A stretch of 64,000 nt of DNA from Delphinapterus leucas (taxonomy: Eukaryota > Chordata > Mammalia > Artiodactyla > Monodontidae), in contig NW_022098030.1 in NCBI RefSeq assembly GCF_002288925.2, positions 9,519,859 through 9,583,858 of the forward strand. The letters run 5' to 3'. The first letter of the stretch is position 1. Every line of letters starts with the position of its first letter. The translations under genes and the position numbers were made by a program. The notes under the pieces were generated by a model. That model worked only from the letters and a program-made list of their open reading frames with translations. It was not told the origin of the DNA and did not search any database. Shown piece after piece: positions 49,091 to 60,984 of the stretch.

Positions 49091-49198
49091 AGAGAAGATA
49101 GAAATTAGAGTCCTAAAATTTTCTATTATCACAAAGGTCAACCTACACACCCATGAATGGCTGGCATGTGCCACCAAACTTGAACCTACCAGTGAAGA
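49091..49198 (-). repeat. Arm B of an inverted repeat (partner 49325-49432)
   Basis: The reverse complement of this 108-base stretch aligns with 49325-49432 at roughly 84% by eye, including GGTGGCACATGCCAG, CTTTGTGATAAT and AATTTCTATCTTCTCT. A spacer of about 126 bases separates the arms. Family unknown to me. Confidence 0.9.
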
Positions 49199-49277
49199 AA
49201 CTGACACTTCAGTTCTCTATAATATGGACTCCGCTACTACCAAACGAGCCTGAATTGATCAGTTGACCCTAGTAATT

Positions 49278-49483
49278 GTTACATTTTTAAATTCCAGAAT
49301 CAGTTGCCTTTTGCCTCTCTGCATTTTCTCACTGGTAGGCTCAAGCCCGGTGGCACATGCCAGTGGTTCTTGGATGTATACGTTGATCTTTGTGATAATG
49401 AAAAATTTTAGACTCGAATTTCTATCTTCTCTACTGCAGAAAGGCAAAAGGCAACTAACTGATCGGGAGTTTAAAAAGTTAAC
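49278..49483 (+). mobile_element. Possible non-autonomous DNA element with terminal inverted repeats
   Basis: The ends 49278-49323 and 49435-49483 are inverted copies (GTTA..TTTTTAAA..., CAGTTGCCTTTTGCC, TCTCTGCA versus the reverse complement), enclosing arm B' at 49325-49432. About 46-base terminal inverted repeats around a 206-base unit resemble a MITE, but no target duplication is obvious and I cannot name a family. Confidence 0.5.
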
Positions 49484-50271
49484 AGTATCACAGTCATCTA
49501 ATCAACTTGGTTCATTTGGAAATAAGGGAGTCCTTATTATGGAGTAACTGAAATGCCAAGTTCTTCTTTTATTACCTCACTGTGTGCACGCTCACTGAGG
49601 AATAAGACAAAGTTGAATGACTAAAGACACAAATGACCTAATGAATAAGTGTGAAGAATTTGATTCAAACAAGTCACTGGTAGTAAACACCCCCACACCC
49701 CCCCCACACACACATGCAGTGATTCTTTTTTCCTTTGCCAAGGGCAATAGATTTTAACAGCACACATGGCCTTTTGTCATTCCATGTACAGAGACCCACA
49801 TTCAAGAATTATTACATGACATAGGCCAAATCGTATTACACAGAATTATTGAACTACAGGCTCAATTCCCAAAAGAATATTATATAACAGTGAAATAAAT
49901 ACAAGATGGTTTTAGGGAAAGGAGAAAACTTCTTAGATACCAGGTAAAATGGACCAAATTGATTTTTATAGAAGAAAGAAAAATTCTTATTTCTTCTAAC
50001 TTGTGCTCCTATGTTCATATACTGTTCTCTGTCCACTTCAGCAATTCAACCTAAACTATTTCTAGAGTATGGATTGGAATAAGCAGAAGAAAAGTTTTAT
50101 TTGCCTAGACAAATCTTATCCAATCTTTCTTTCAAGAGAAGATTCCAATTAGAATCTTCTCTAATTTTTTCTATCTCTACTAAATATTTCCAGTACTTGG
50201 AAATTTACTAACTTGCAAGCCTGCCGTCTCCACTCTTAGAAACAACAAACAGTCAAAACAGTCCTCTCATC
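49484..50271. other. Intron sequence with a short C/CA-rich run
   Basis: ACACCCCCACACCCCCCCCA-like run at 49688-49713. Otherwise nothing assigned. Confidence 0.45.
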
Positions 50272-50643
50272 TGTAGAAATAAATTTCTAGGCCCAAGATG
50301 GAGCCACTCCTGCCCAGGGTGCCATGTCAGCAAACCCAAACTTAGATAACTTTCGTGTTCCTGTAAATGCTCTGCTTGACCAGAAATTCGGTATATCCAG
50401 TCAGCCAATCCCCAAATGCCAGGCCAATTCTGGGCCTTCTCACCCCAAACTAGCCTGACTATGTGACCTCAGCCAATCAGATATTTTCTATGTTTTCCTG
50501 CTTTTTGCTCTTCATCCCATATAAAAGTTACCAACTTTCTGCCCCATTTTACAGTTCTATGAAAGGAGACTTTCCACTTCATGAAGTGTTAAATAAAGTT
50601 TGTATCACCTAAATGGTCTTCTTTAGTCATGTTAAAAGTAACA
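50272..50643 (+). mobile_element. Solitary endogenous retrovirus LTR
   Basis: The layout fits an LTR: TGTAGAAATAAATTTC start, 'ggcccaagatggagccactcctgcccagg', CAATCAG boxes, a TATA-type CATATAAAAG at about 50518, an AATAAA signal at about 50592, and a likely end in GTAACA. No gag, pol or env frames flank it. Family not assigned with confidence. Confidence 0.7.
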
Positions 50644-52632
50644 TGTCTTAACCTCAGCCTAATGTTATTTGAAGTAAAGCCAGCAGATTCTTAGTGGTCC
50701 TGAGGTAACAGAGCCACTCCACACACTTGCAGGAAGATGAAAGTCTATTGTACTGGACATACACTGTAACTTACTACAAACTCATACTGGGTCTCAGAGG
50801 TCACAACATTTTAAAACCATCACCAGGGCACCATCTAATCAAGAGGTTTTTGGAGGTTTCCTGATGGACTCTTAAAAACACTGTGGCCCTCAAGGAGTCA
50901 ATGAGTATTAAAGGAGCCCCTGATTCTAGGGTGATGGGAATAGAGTATGTGGATTGCATATGTGCATCAAATAAATGCCTTTCAATTTTAAATAAATTCT
51001 TCATGAGTAAAGCTTAATTTCACTAAAGGAATTTGAGCTACTATGTTTGGTCATTCTGGAATGATTTAGGTTTTCTTGATGTCCTAACGTTTTAATGTCT
51101 TAAGGTTTATAAATATTTTAGCAACTAGAACGGAAAATTTCCATGTTCACTTTTAAAATGAAGAATTAGAGAAAGCATAACCAGCACATTCAACTCAACA
51201 AAATTTTTTAAAGGGGCAAACTTCCTTTTAGACAAAATTTGTTCATGCATATATACAATTATTTAATACATACCTACTATATCAAGTTATATGCTCAGTT
51301 ATGGAAATAAAGATGAGCACCATCTGCTTACAGAGGGAAGAGAGATGAAGTTAATATAGGTCTATTAGAATCCTTAAGGAAGTAAAGGGAGGTAAAGGCT
51401 TGCCCAAATTAAACCACTCTCACTCCAGCCTCAACCCAGGCACCTGAGAAGAATCATCCTGTATGATGGAAGCTAATGGAGCCCATACTCTCTCCTGGGA
51501 ATGGGCAGTATTATCCTTCAGACTGATTCAACATGTCACTCTGAAGCATGTGGGGCTCTTCAAATTTGCTGGGTCACACCTTCACTGTGCAATGAATTAA
51601 ATGTTTTAGCCTCCAAACTTTCACTCCTGCTTCTTCCTGGACTAGACTAAGCAACAACGTATCTATCTTCAGCAGAACACTTGCCAACATCAATACAACT
51701 TGAAAGAGAGATTTCCCACGATGGGGATTGACTGTTATGATTCCTTTAAAATTCAAGGATAACAGAGAATTCAATTCCTGACCCTAAATGTCAGAGGAGC
51801 TACATTTTTCTCTCCAATGTTAAATGTAAGGTTGGATCAAGCCTCAAGGGAATTCTTAATTGTGTCTTTAAAAACTGGAAAAGTAAAAACATAGTATTTA
51901 AGAGTATGGTTTTAAATATTTTTCAATACAATAAGCTTCTCACTAATCAGCATAAATTTGATTGGTTGCCAGAGGCACGTTAGGCCATGGGTTTCTAAGA
52001 CTTTGAAAACTACACAAGAAATCCCAAAGAAATCATTTCCAAACAATATAAATCAAGCTACATTTTGCCATACGAATATCCTACAATGCTTTACATGTAC
52101 AGCAACCTCAATGAAATCAGTAGACGCAGCCTACCTGATGGTAAAGCATACATAGGACTGTGGGCTACGAGATGCTAACCAGAAAGGAAACATTAGGAAT
52201 ATGGAATCAGAAGAGACGACAGAATTTACAGGTTACAAAAGTTAAGAGTTCAGAGAAATAACCATGACAAATTTCAGCCAAGTGATGAAAGGAATGATAA
52301 TAAGACAAGGATCTGGTTGTTAAATTTAAACTAAAATCTGAAACGTTGGCAAAGATAATGGAATTAGCATCTGGTCCTCGTAATGAAGTGTTTGAGGTTG
52401 ATCCACTCATGGAACGAAGCATAAAAATCAGGAAATGCATGAATGAACAGCTTTAATTGAAATTACATACAAAGTCCTTAAGAAAACGGCCACGCTGTTA
52501 TCTGTCACATACTACTCTCAGAAAATCCCAATGGTCATCTCAAGTTTAGGAGCACCTGTCATGTCCCCTCCCTCCTTCATGCCCTCATACATTGTTTCAC
52601 ATCTACCCCTTTACATCTAAAAGTGGTTTACA
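50644..52632. other. Intron sequence without recognised features
   Basis: An L2-like scrap in reverse lies at 51255-51325. Otherwise nothing assigned. Confidence 0.4.
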
Positions 52633-53042
52633 TGTTTAGAAAAAAGAAACAAATAACAGGTCCCGAATGGAGTCACTTGTGCTGAGCCCCAGGTCAACAA
52701 ACCAAGACAATATCTAATCTAATTATAGTTTCAGCCTATCCCAGAAATGTGACCTATAACCAGGTAATGTGGAATTAAGTGATTAGCACTAGTGAAGTAA
52801 TCTGCATGACAGACCCCAGCCCTTCCCCCAAAGGAAAGTGACCTTGTCTGAAACAATCCACTTTTTCTTAGAAATTTCCTTTTTCAGCTTCCTTCTGTCT
52901 TCTATCCCTAAAAGCCTTCCATTTTGTATAGTTCCTAGGACCACCTTTCTACTTTCTAGATGGGATGCTGCCCAATTCATGAATCATTGAATAAAGCCAA
53001 CTGGATCGTTAAATTTATTCAATTGAATTTTTTTCACTAACA
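52633..53042 (+). mobile_element. Solitary endogenous retrovirus LTR, different family
   Basis: TG...CA limits are plausible. 'aatggagtcacttgtgctgagccccaggtcaacaaaccaagacaatatc', 'ctaaaagccttccattttgtatagttcctagg', 'gggatgctgcccaattcatgaatcattgaataaagccaactgg' match a mammalian gammaretrovirus-type LTR. The AATAAA lies near 52990. It is not related by eye to the LTR at 50272. Confidence 0.75.
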
Positions 53043-53084
53043 AAATCTCCACTTTTATCTTTTCTTCCATATCACTGATTCTCA

Positions 53085-53765
53085 AATTTCCTATTAGATC
53101 TTTCCATCTGGATTTCAAGCAGTACTTCAAACTCAACATTTTTTATACTCCTCATATTCCTCAACCACATATGACTAGTTCTGTGAGCAGCATCTTCATT
53201 TTCAGTTCTTGCTGACTCCAATTTGATTTGGTTTCAAAATCAAACAATTCAAGCAATGCCCTGTCTTCTGTATCTGTTCTTTACTTTCTGTTCCTTTCAG
53301 TAATAACTGGTAATTCTGGCTCTCATTACCTCTTAGTCTGATTACTGAAATAGCCCTAATTTGTTTCCCATCTGATTGTTTTCTACATGCTTCCTTTCTA
53401 CTCCTCCCTAAATACTACATCAAGATTATATTGTCAAGGCATGAGATGACTATGGAACATACCTGTTCAAAAACCATCCATAATTTCCTTTTACTTGCCA
53501 ACAAAACACACTTACTTTGGCTTGACATGAAGGGTCCTCAACAATCGATCTCTAGTCTTTTTTCTATCTTATTGTCCTCAACATGCCTACGCGTATGTCA
53601 CATTATAGCCAAACTAGATAAACAGGATACCGCCTTCGATGCTTTGTACTCTCCCGTCTTAGTAGCTCTACCTGGTGATAACTTTCTAAGCTAGAAACAT
53701 CTCCCTCAAAGGCTAATTTCCTCAAAGAAGCCTTGGTCATTCATGCTGAAAAACAAAATCTTCCC
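53085..53765 (+). repeat. L2 LINE remnant
   Basis: L2 order in sense: 'agcagtacttcaaactcaac', 'aaaaccatccataatttccttttacttgcc', 'ttggcttgacatgaagggtcctcaacaatc', 'ctcaaaggctaatttcctcaaagaagccttggtcattc'. Confidence 0.75.
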
Positions 53766-53799
53766 CTTACTTAAACTGCTAAGACAGAAACAAGGAGTT

Positions 53800-54035
53800 A
53801 CAGAAGAGTGGTTAAGACAATGGATTTGGCATGCGAATCATCTGGATTCTAAAGCTAGCTCTGCCAACCACTAGCTGACCATCAGCAAGTTACTTTATCT
53901 CTATAAACCATAGTATCTTCATCTGTAAAATGGGAATAATAATAAATACCTGTATTTTAAGGATTGTTGTGAGAGCTAAATGTACCAGCACCTGGGAAGT
54001 AGCCATAATTGCCAGCCATCATCATATCATCATCA
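53800..54035 (+). repeat. MIR element inside an L2
   Basis: 'gtggttaagacaatggatttggcatgcgaatcatctgg', 'catctgtaaaatgggaataataataaatacctg', 'aggattgttgtgagagctaaatg' follow MIR from head to 3' end. Confidence 0.9.
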
Positions 54036-54099
54036 CCATTCCCCATTCCCTCTGGTAGGTAATCAGTGTACTGTGACACCAGGAAATACAGTTGGTACT

Positions 54100-54180
54100 A
54101 CATCGGGATCATCATGATCTCCTAGCACCTACTAGAATACCTGGCCCATAGGAGTTCAGTAAATGATGGCTAAAAACACA
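54100..54180 (+). repeat. L2 3' terminus
   Basis: 'atgatctcctagcacctactagaatacctggcccataggagttcagtaaatgatggc' is the L2 end, probably the continuation of the L2 interrupted by the MIR. Confidence 0.65.
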
Positions 54181-55815
54181 GCTGCACATAGGTAAGATAA
54201 TAGAAGGCAATAATATAGCTTGAAAGAGTAGGGCTGGTAGGAAAAAATTTTACCAAGCCCAGGAGTGTAAACTGGCTGCCAGAAAAACTTATGAAACTGC
54301 AAAAACATAGTTGATCGATCAAGGGAAGTAGTAGTTTCATGGCATAGTGCTCAGTCTAGGGCCACATATTAATTAAATGTGGTACTGATTAAATGGAATA
54401 TGTCAAGAGAAAGGTGACCAGAATGGTTAAGGATATAAAAATAAAGCCAAATAAGAAACTTCTGAACAAAGGAAATGGAATATTTAAATTGAAAGTGAAA
54501 AGCTCAAGTGCAGATAGGACCATTGCCTTGAAATATCTGAAAGACTGTCACTTGTAAAAGGGAATAGCTGACCTCTGTGTGGCTTCACAGGGAAAAGCTT
54601 AATAAGGGAAAATGTAGTGGAAAGAATCTTTTGACTTAATAAAAATAGAACAACTATTAAAGATGCCCAGGGATATATCAGCCTACTATTACAAAGTAGT
54701 GAGTCCTCCATAAACATAAGCATTCAAGCAGAAACTGGATAGCATCTGCCAGAAATGCTAGGAAATTTTAAAATATATATATTGCCCTAAGTACTATGTA
54801 GTTGAGTTCCTACACATTTTAAGGAAAAGATACTAGTAAATATTATTACATTGAGGCTAGAGAATAAATGAATGTACTGGTCTGATATGTCTGTTAGATT
54901 TTGAGTTTCCACAGAATGATAAAATTGGGTACACAATACGATTGCAATCAAGTAAATTATATATACCAGTTAAATCTAATAATAAAAAATGAAAACTGTT
55001 TTTCTAGGGATAGAGGCTATAAGTGATTTCACTGTTTCTTAAAATTTGTCCTTAATTATAAAAAAATCATGCTCTAAATCAGTCACATTTCTTGCATAAA
55101 AGAAACACCTAATTCTCAATATTTTTCTACAGGCTTACAAGATACTTATAAAAGAAATAAGGAAGAATAAAAGAAAGCAAAAAACGGAGGGAGGGAAACA
55201 GACCAAGCCAGTCAAGGATTTATAATCTAATGTGTTCATTGATTTCAATGAGCCCAGAGATGACTTTTTATCACATATAAAGGACAGACTCAAAAATTTT
55301 ACCATAACTGTCTTTGACAAAGCTATTCCACATGATACAGAAAAATATCCAATAAAGTTAATAAAACTCCACTTGATTTTAGTTCCGTCTACATTTCACA
55401 TCGAATTGATGTCACTTTAAATGCCCCTTCCATTCAAAAGAATTCGTTAAGTCTGTTGACATTTTCCATTAAACAGACTAGCTGTGATACATGCAGATTT
55501 CCAGTTTGGCCATTATTTTAAAGTAATTCCTTACCTCCTATGGAGTTTCTCTTTAATTCTCAAGGAACTTAAGGACTTATGAATCAATTTTCTCCATATA
55601 ATCACTATGAGAGAGATGCAGCTAAAATAACATCCAATGACAGAGAGTCTAAGACAACTACAATAACTGATTTTGTTTCTAGTATGTTTCAGGGAGATAT
55701 AGTAGCCACTGAGGAAGAAAAATTAAGGCATCAACAATCTCCTAAAATTTCAGATATGTTTAAATAGCTTAGGAAGCAGAGCACGCTACAGAAAACTTCA
55801 AATAGACCTCGACAA
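54181..55815. other. Intron sequence without recognised features
   Basis: Nothing assigned. A 62-codon frame at 55579-55767 has no recognisable content. Confidence 0.4.
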
Positions 55816-55827
55816 AACACATTCAGT

Positions 55828-56157
55828 GGAACTTCCCTGGTGGCACTGTGGTTAAGAATCTGCCTGCCAATGCAGGGGACATGGGTTCAATCCCAGGTCC
55901 AGGAAGATCCCACATGCTGCGGAGCAACAAAGCCCATGCACCACAACTACTGAGCCTGCGCTCTACAGCTGTGAGCCACAACTACTGAAGCCCGTGTGCC
56001 TAGAGCCCTTGCCCCGCAACAAGAGAAGCCACCGCAATGAGAAGCCCGCGCACCGCAACGAAGAGTAGCCCCCGCTCGCGGCAACTAGAGAAAGCCCGAG
56101 CGCAGCAACGAAGACCCAATGCAGCCAAAAATAAATAAAAATAAAAGTAAAAAAAAC
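55828..56157 (+). mobile_element. CHR-type SINE, long form
   Basis: AACTTCCCTGGTGGCACTGTGG head, B box GGTTCAATCCC, repeated CACAACTACTGA units, tail CAATGCAGCCAAAAATAAATAAA. CACATTCAGT at 55818-55827 and 56158-56167 is a perfect target-site duplication. Confidence 0.95.
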
Positions 56158-56482
56158 CACATTCAGTAATTTTCCTATAGCAAGGATCTAATATCATTGT
56201 ATAAATGGTTCCTTCATTCAGATAAATGTACACGAGCTCTTACCACTGCAATTTAAAAAACTGTATTTTGAGTTTCTAAAATAATTTGCAAACATATGAA
56301 ACTTCAGACCTGTACTTTGTTTGAAAATAATAATTTTTTCCCTGAGTATTCCTTATACCATATCCATTTACACTGATTTTTCCTATTTGTATTGTTTCTA
56401 ACACTGATTATAATTTAAACATAATATTAGCTTAAGAAATATGTATAGTAAGGAGCCAAATTAATATCATTCTTATGAAATA

Positions 56483-56593
56483 TTGGTTTTCCCTGGTGGT
56501 CCAGTGGTCAAGACTCTGAGCTTCCACTGCAGAGGGTACGGGTTTGATCCCTGGTAGGGGAACTAAGATCCCACATACCGCATGGCACGGCCA
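56483..56593 (+). mobile_element. CHR-type SINE, short form, with no A-tail
   Basis: TTTTCCCTGGTGGTCCAG through GCATGGCACGGCC. The 17 bases ATCATTCTTATGAAATA at 56466-56482 recur perfectly at 56594-56610 as the target-site duplication. Only one A follows GGCC before the duplicate, so the usual tail is absent. Confidence 0.96.
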
Positions 56594-56639
56594 ATCATTC
56601 TTATGAAATATAAATATAAAAGAAATTGACCAAGCCTCA

Positions 56640-56755
56640 CTAATTCATTAGAATATAATTTCCATGAGGGCAGATTTTTCTGTACCACAATGTGTAGAGG
56701 TACTCAGTCGGTGCTCAATAAATATTTCCTACATAAAATGAATAAAAAGCATTTG
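56640..56755 (+). repeat. L2 3'-end fragment
   Basis: 'ccatgagggcagatttttctgtacc...gaggtactcagtcggtgctcaataaatatttcc' is the sense L2 terminus. Confidence 0.75.
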
Positions 56756-57090
56756 ACTTCCATTCTATAAAAGTCTTGTTGGAAAATATAAAATTTCCCA
56801 TGCTTTAAAGAAGATGTTATGGACCCAATTTGGAGATCAATATGTTACGTGTGAAATGTTTGAGTTTTTCCCCTAATAGTTCTGTTATTAGTGTAACTTA
56901 TAGTTAATTTCTACGTTGTTTAAAACTAAAACAGCTTGTAATGTGGAACTCATATGTACATGGTACCCTCGCCTTTTACATGAAAGACAATTTGAAGTCT
57001 CATCCATGATACTTTAAGGAAAATCGAAATCTTCTAACATTTGACAGTAATCAGCATAAGCTTCCTTTGACCACAGCAAAGGGAAAAAAC
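56756..57090. other. Intron sequence without recognised features
   Basis: Nothing assigned. Confidence 0.4.
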
Positions 57091-57109
57091 ATCCACTTTT
57101 ACTTTTTTA

Positions 57110-57328
57110 TTTTCTTTTAATTAAAAAAATTTTTTTTTGCTGTACGCGGGCCTCTCACTGTTGTGGCCTGTCCCGCTGCGGAGCACAGGCTCCGGACGCG
57201 CAGGCTCAGCGGCCATGGCTCACGGGCCCAGCCGCTCCGCGGCATGTGGGATCTTCCCGGACCGGGGCACGAACCCGTGTCCCCTGCCTCGGCAGGCGGA
57301 CTCTCAACCACTGCGCCACCAGGGAAGC
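57110..57328 (-). mobile_element. CHR-type SINE, deletion form
   Basis: Reverse full copy ending GGGAAGC. The 17 bases CCACTTTTACTTTTTTA at 57093-57109 recur perfectly at 57329-57345. Confidence 0.95.
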
Positions 57329-57345
57329 CCACTTTTACTTTTTTA

Positions 57346-57994
57346 AAGAAAGTGGTATGTAAGAACAACTGATTATACTTCACTTGTCTCTTATTAAACA
57401 GGTATAGATTTTGATTATGAGCGACATTCTCTCTTCGTATACACAGGTAAATATCATTACACACGACCAAAGCATTCCAAGTTTCTTCAGAAAAAGACTC
57501 TGCATATAAATTCTGTTTCAGCTCCTCCAAAATGGAGAGATTAAGGTAAAGTACATGGAAAGGACTGGCCTAATTTAGATAATATACAAATTATACAAGC
57601 CCATTTCACACACATTTCTACCCAATACAAAAGACAGCTGAAGAAAATTCTGTACATCCCGGGCATGGGATTCCTATGTTTCTTATCAAAGTCACCAATC
57701 CAGAGAATGTTTGTGAGAAAGGATTACTTCGTGTCTATTACTCACCCCTGACATGAATCCCCGACCCTCTCTCACATTCCAGTCCCCCAAACCACCAGGC
57801 TCCAGGCAACTGTCATGGAGCGAGTGATTCATACACAGAATCCACTCCTACCTGCAGCCCCTATCTATGCCCAGAGACCGTGGCTTCAAAAAGCAAGAAA
57901 CAATGCAAATGAATAAGTGTTTGTGAGAAGCTCTAAAAGCAATAAAACTGATTTTTAAATCTATTTCTAGATCCATTTATATCCTATATCTTTA
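57346..57994. other. Intron sequence without recognised features
   Basis: Nothing assigned. Confidence 0.4.
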
Positions 57995-58350
57995 CACTAT
58001 TTCCATGCTTTTTTTCATTCTGTGGCACCACCTCAAGGTGCCCATTTCCCCCACAGAAAATCTCCTCCTTGAAAACGAGTTCCAATGCAACTTTCTCCTT
58101 AAACCTACCAAAACTGCACCCAGAGGATTGAAGCATTCCTTCTTCTGTGCAGTCAAAAGGCTTGCTGCGCTTGTTTTACTCTCCTTTGAAATATTAGCTA
58201 TATAATATACAATGAATCTCTTCCCAGCTAGGGTATAATGACATTAAAAGAAAGATCTGAGGCTTTTTCTTTTTATTTATCTTATAAAGTACCTAGCATG
58301 ATACAGAGTAGACATTCAAGAAAAATCTATTGAACCAGGTTTGGAATTTT
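57995..58350 (+). repeat. L2 LINE remnant
   Basis: 'aatctcctccttgaaaacgagttccaatgcaactttctccttaaac' and 'tatcttataaagtacctagcatgatacagagtagacattcaagaaaaatctattgaacc' follow the L2 3' region. Confidence 0.65.
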
Positions 58351-58354
58351 CTTC

Positions 58355-60984
58355 CAATGTATTATTACTTACGCCACTGTATATTACTGATAACTAGCTG
58401 TTAATACTCTTTACTTCTCACCATGGATGCTTTCATTTACTATTTCTAAATATTGGCAGGTTTATAAATGAATAATTTCGGAGTCAATTATTTTCTCTCA
58501 TTCAGGATAGAAAGTTAATTGAGATATTTTTCATTAAAATAAATCAGTGAGTAATGGATTAAAGAGAGTAAAAAATCTTGAAAGTGGTGGCTAATACCAA
58601 ATGGAGAGAGAGATTATATAAAAGCTTAAGTATAATTTGATATTGTAATGGACAAAACTTTTGACTTACACAAATTGACATTTGAAGAAAACAGTTGATT
58701 ATAGAACACCTATATGCAAAAGTGTTAACAGAAAAGAAAAAAAATATATCTATTATAAAATAAAACTAATTAGAAACTCTGTTTAGTAAAAAGGTTTGTT
58801 ATACAATCTGAACAAAATAGACAAGAAGGAATTACTTAAATTATAATATTGAACTATTAATACCTTTGAGATGCAGCAAATAGTAGCAGAAAAGAACGCT
58901 GGACTAGATAAAAGACTCAGTACAAGCTTTGCCTCCAGTACTCAAAAAGGACCTCATGGCACACAGAGGGTGATCAGTGAGTATCTGAGCAATAAATAAG
59001 TAAACAAAGAAAGGAATGAGAGTGTATAATGCTTGATGATCAATGTATTTGATCTTCCAGTTCAGTTTCCATATCTACAAACCAATAGCAATAATTCCTT
59101 CCTTATCTAGAAATTTTAGAGATTAAATAAGATTATAAACATAAAAGAGCTTTTAACACTACAAAGCAATGTACAGATAAAAGTCACTTTATTGTAATTG
59201 ACTTATCTTACTATATGTAGAAATAAAATTATATTGCCAACTATTTTTCAAGCAAGCATAATATCAAAAATTCTGGAAAAAAAATTTAAAGGATACATGT
59301 ACACTACTTATATTACCATCCACTGCTTTTTCTGAAGCGTTTCAAAAAAGTTCATGTTGTTTTAGGTAATTTAGTTAATCATCTCTGAGGTATCTAGAAT
59401 TTTAATAAAATTTTAGTTCAATTTATATCAATAATTTCTATTGCCTTTTAATCCCCAGAAAAGAAGCCACAAACCATTTTTTGAAGACTGACTCTAGAGA
59501 TGTCAATTTCTACATCTAATTAAATTTTATCCAAGTCTTTATCAAATAAAACTTGACATTTCTTAGAGCCCATTATAAGTTAAGAATGGGCTACTCACTT
59601 TCAGATAGCTACACATATAAATTGGATAATTCTGCTTTTAATCATCCATCTATATTTTAAATAGTTTTACTCACTCATATATTCACATAAATTCATACAA
59701 TTCCTTTCTAGCCTAAATCTCAATATAAATCTATGTATTAGGGTGACTCCAACACCTAGTATACCAATATTCTGTCATTGGTCTATTTATGATCTCCTAG
59801 AATAAATTAGTCTGGGTATTTTCTGTTTGTTAGTTATTCCAGGGAAGGTGGATTTTGCCTCATATGATGCTGCTTCTGTACCCTCATTCAATTTGGCCAC
59901 ACATTCAGAAGTCATATATTATTGATCTAAGGTCCAAGAACACATTTATGGAATGTTATTTACATGGAGTCACAGAAATAGGCTTTGCCTCACAATACCC
60001 TTCTGGCACATCTAAGCCTACATTTGGTGCGTATGTCACAGATGAAACTGAGACTGAACTATATCTACTTTATCTCATAGAGGTAGCACTCACACATGAT
60101 ACGAAAGGGAAAGATTTTCCCACCAATCGACACTGAGCCAAAAGGAACGAGTTATCCCTCTGTTTTGCTCCATATGAATAATACAATTTAGAGGCTTGTT
60201 CCTAACACTCCGGTTTAAGCTTCTCTGCCCCTCCAGTCTTCTGTCAAGGAGTTAATGGTCTGGAAACTAACACTTAAGTGAACTTAAGTGTTAATACCTA
60301 ATTAAAGGAACCCTGGGTGAATCCTTTTATAAAAAGAAAAATCATTTGGCAATGAACACAATCACCTCCTTACATGATATTTCACAGGTTTAAGAATTGT
60401 ATGTTGAGTGAAGCAGCACATTTGTATCTTAGAATATTTCTATTAATTATTTAGAATTTGAAGATCTACCTTCACATTCCTGTTTGCTTCAAACAACATC
60501 TCAATCAGTCCTATGTATTAAGGCTCTGTTTTGAACTGAAAGGGGTTGATTTTTCAACCAAAGAAATTCCTGCAAATTTTAGGGGAAAAAAGTCAGTATA
60601 AGCAGTTTTTATTTTTTTTAACATTTACAGACTCCTTAACTCCATATACTTCGACTTGGACCCCCCTCATCTGGGCCAAAACTGTTTTCTAAAAGGTGGC
60701 CAACCTCCTTAAACTCACAAAAACATTTAATGCTATTGTATACTATATGTGTTTTAAAAGCCTCTCCTCTACTATTCTGTGAAGCTGTACTCCTTTCTGC
60801 TTTCAGAAGCTCATTTCCTCTTCTCTTCTGTTTCCGCTTCCTCCTTTAAACCAGAAAGCTTTTAACTGTATTGTTTTCTTCGATTTACCACCCCACAGAA
60901 CTCAATGGTCTTATCTTGTCAATGAGAATGAGTCCAATATTTTTTCCACCAAAAGAGTCTCTTTCGTATTTCCAATTCCAACCT
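58355..60984. other. Intron sequence without recognised features
   Basis: About 2.6 kb, AT-rich. A 93-codon frame at 59855-60136 is the longest frame here outside SINEs, but it shows no domain I recognise. Confidence 0.4.

Noticed and set aside
48887..49547. Two frames (106 codons minus, 94 codons plus) with similar peptides, suggesting a duplicated gene
   Set aside because: The similarity comes from the DNA inverted repeat at 49091-49432; no protein family is recognisable and the frames are not conserved in length.
50272..53042. Two LTRs considered as the two ends of one provirus
   Set aside because: The two LTR sequences do not resemble each other, and the 2 kb between them has no retroviral coding remnants that I recognise.
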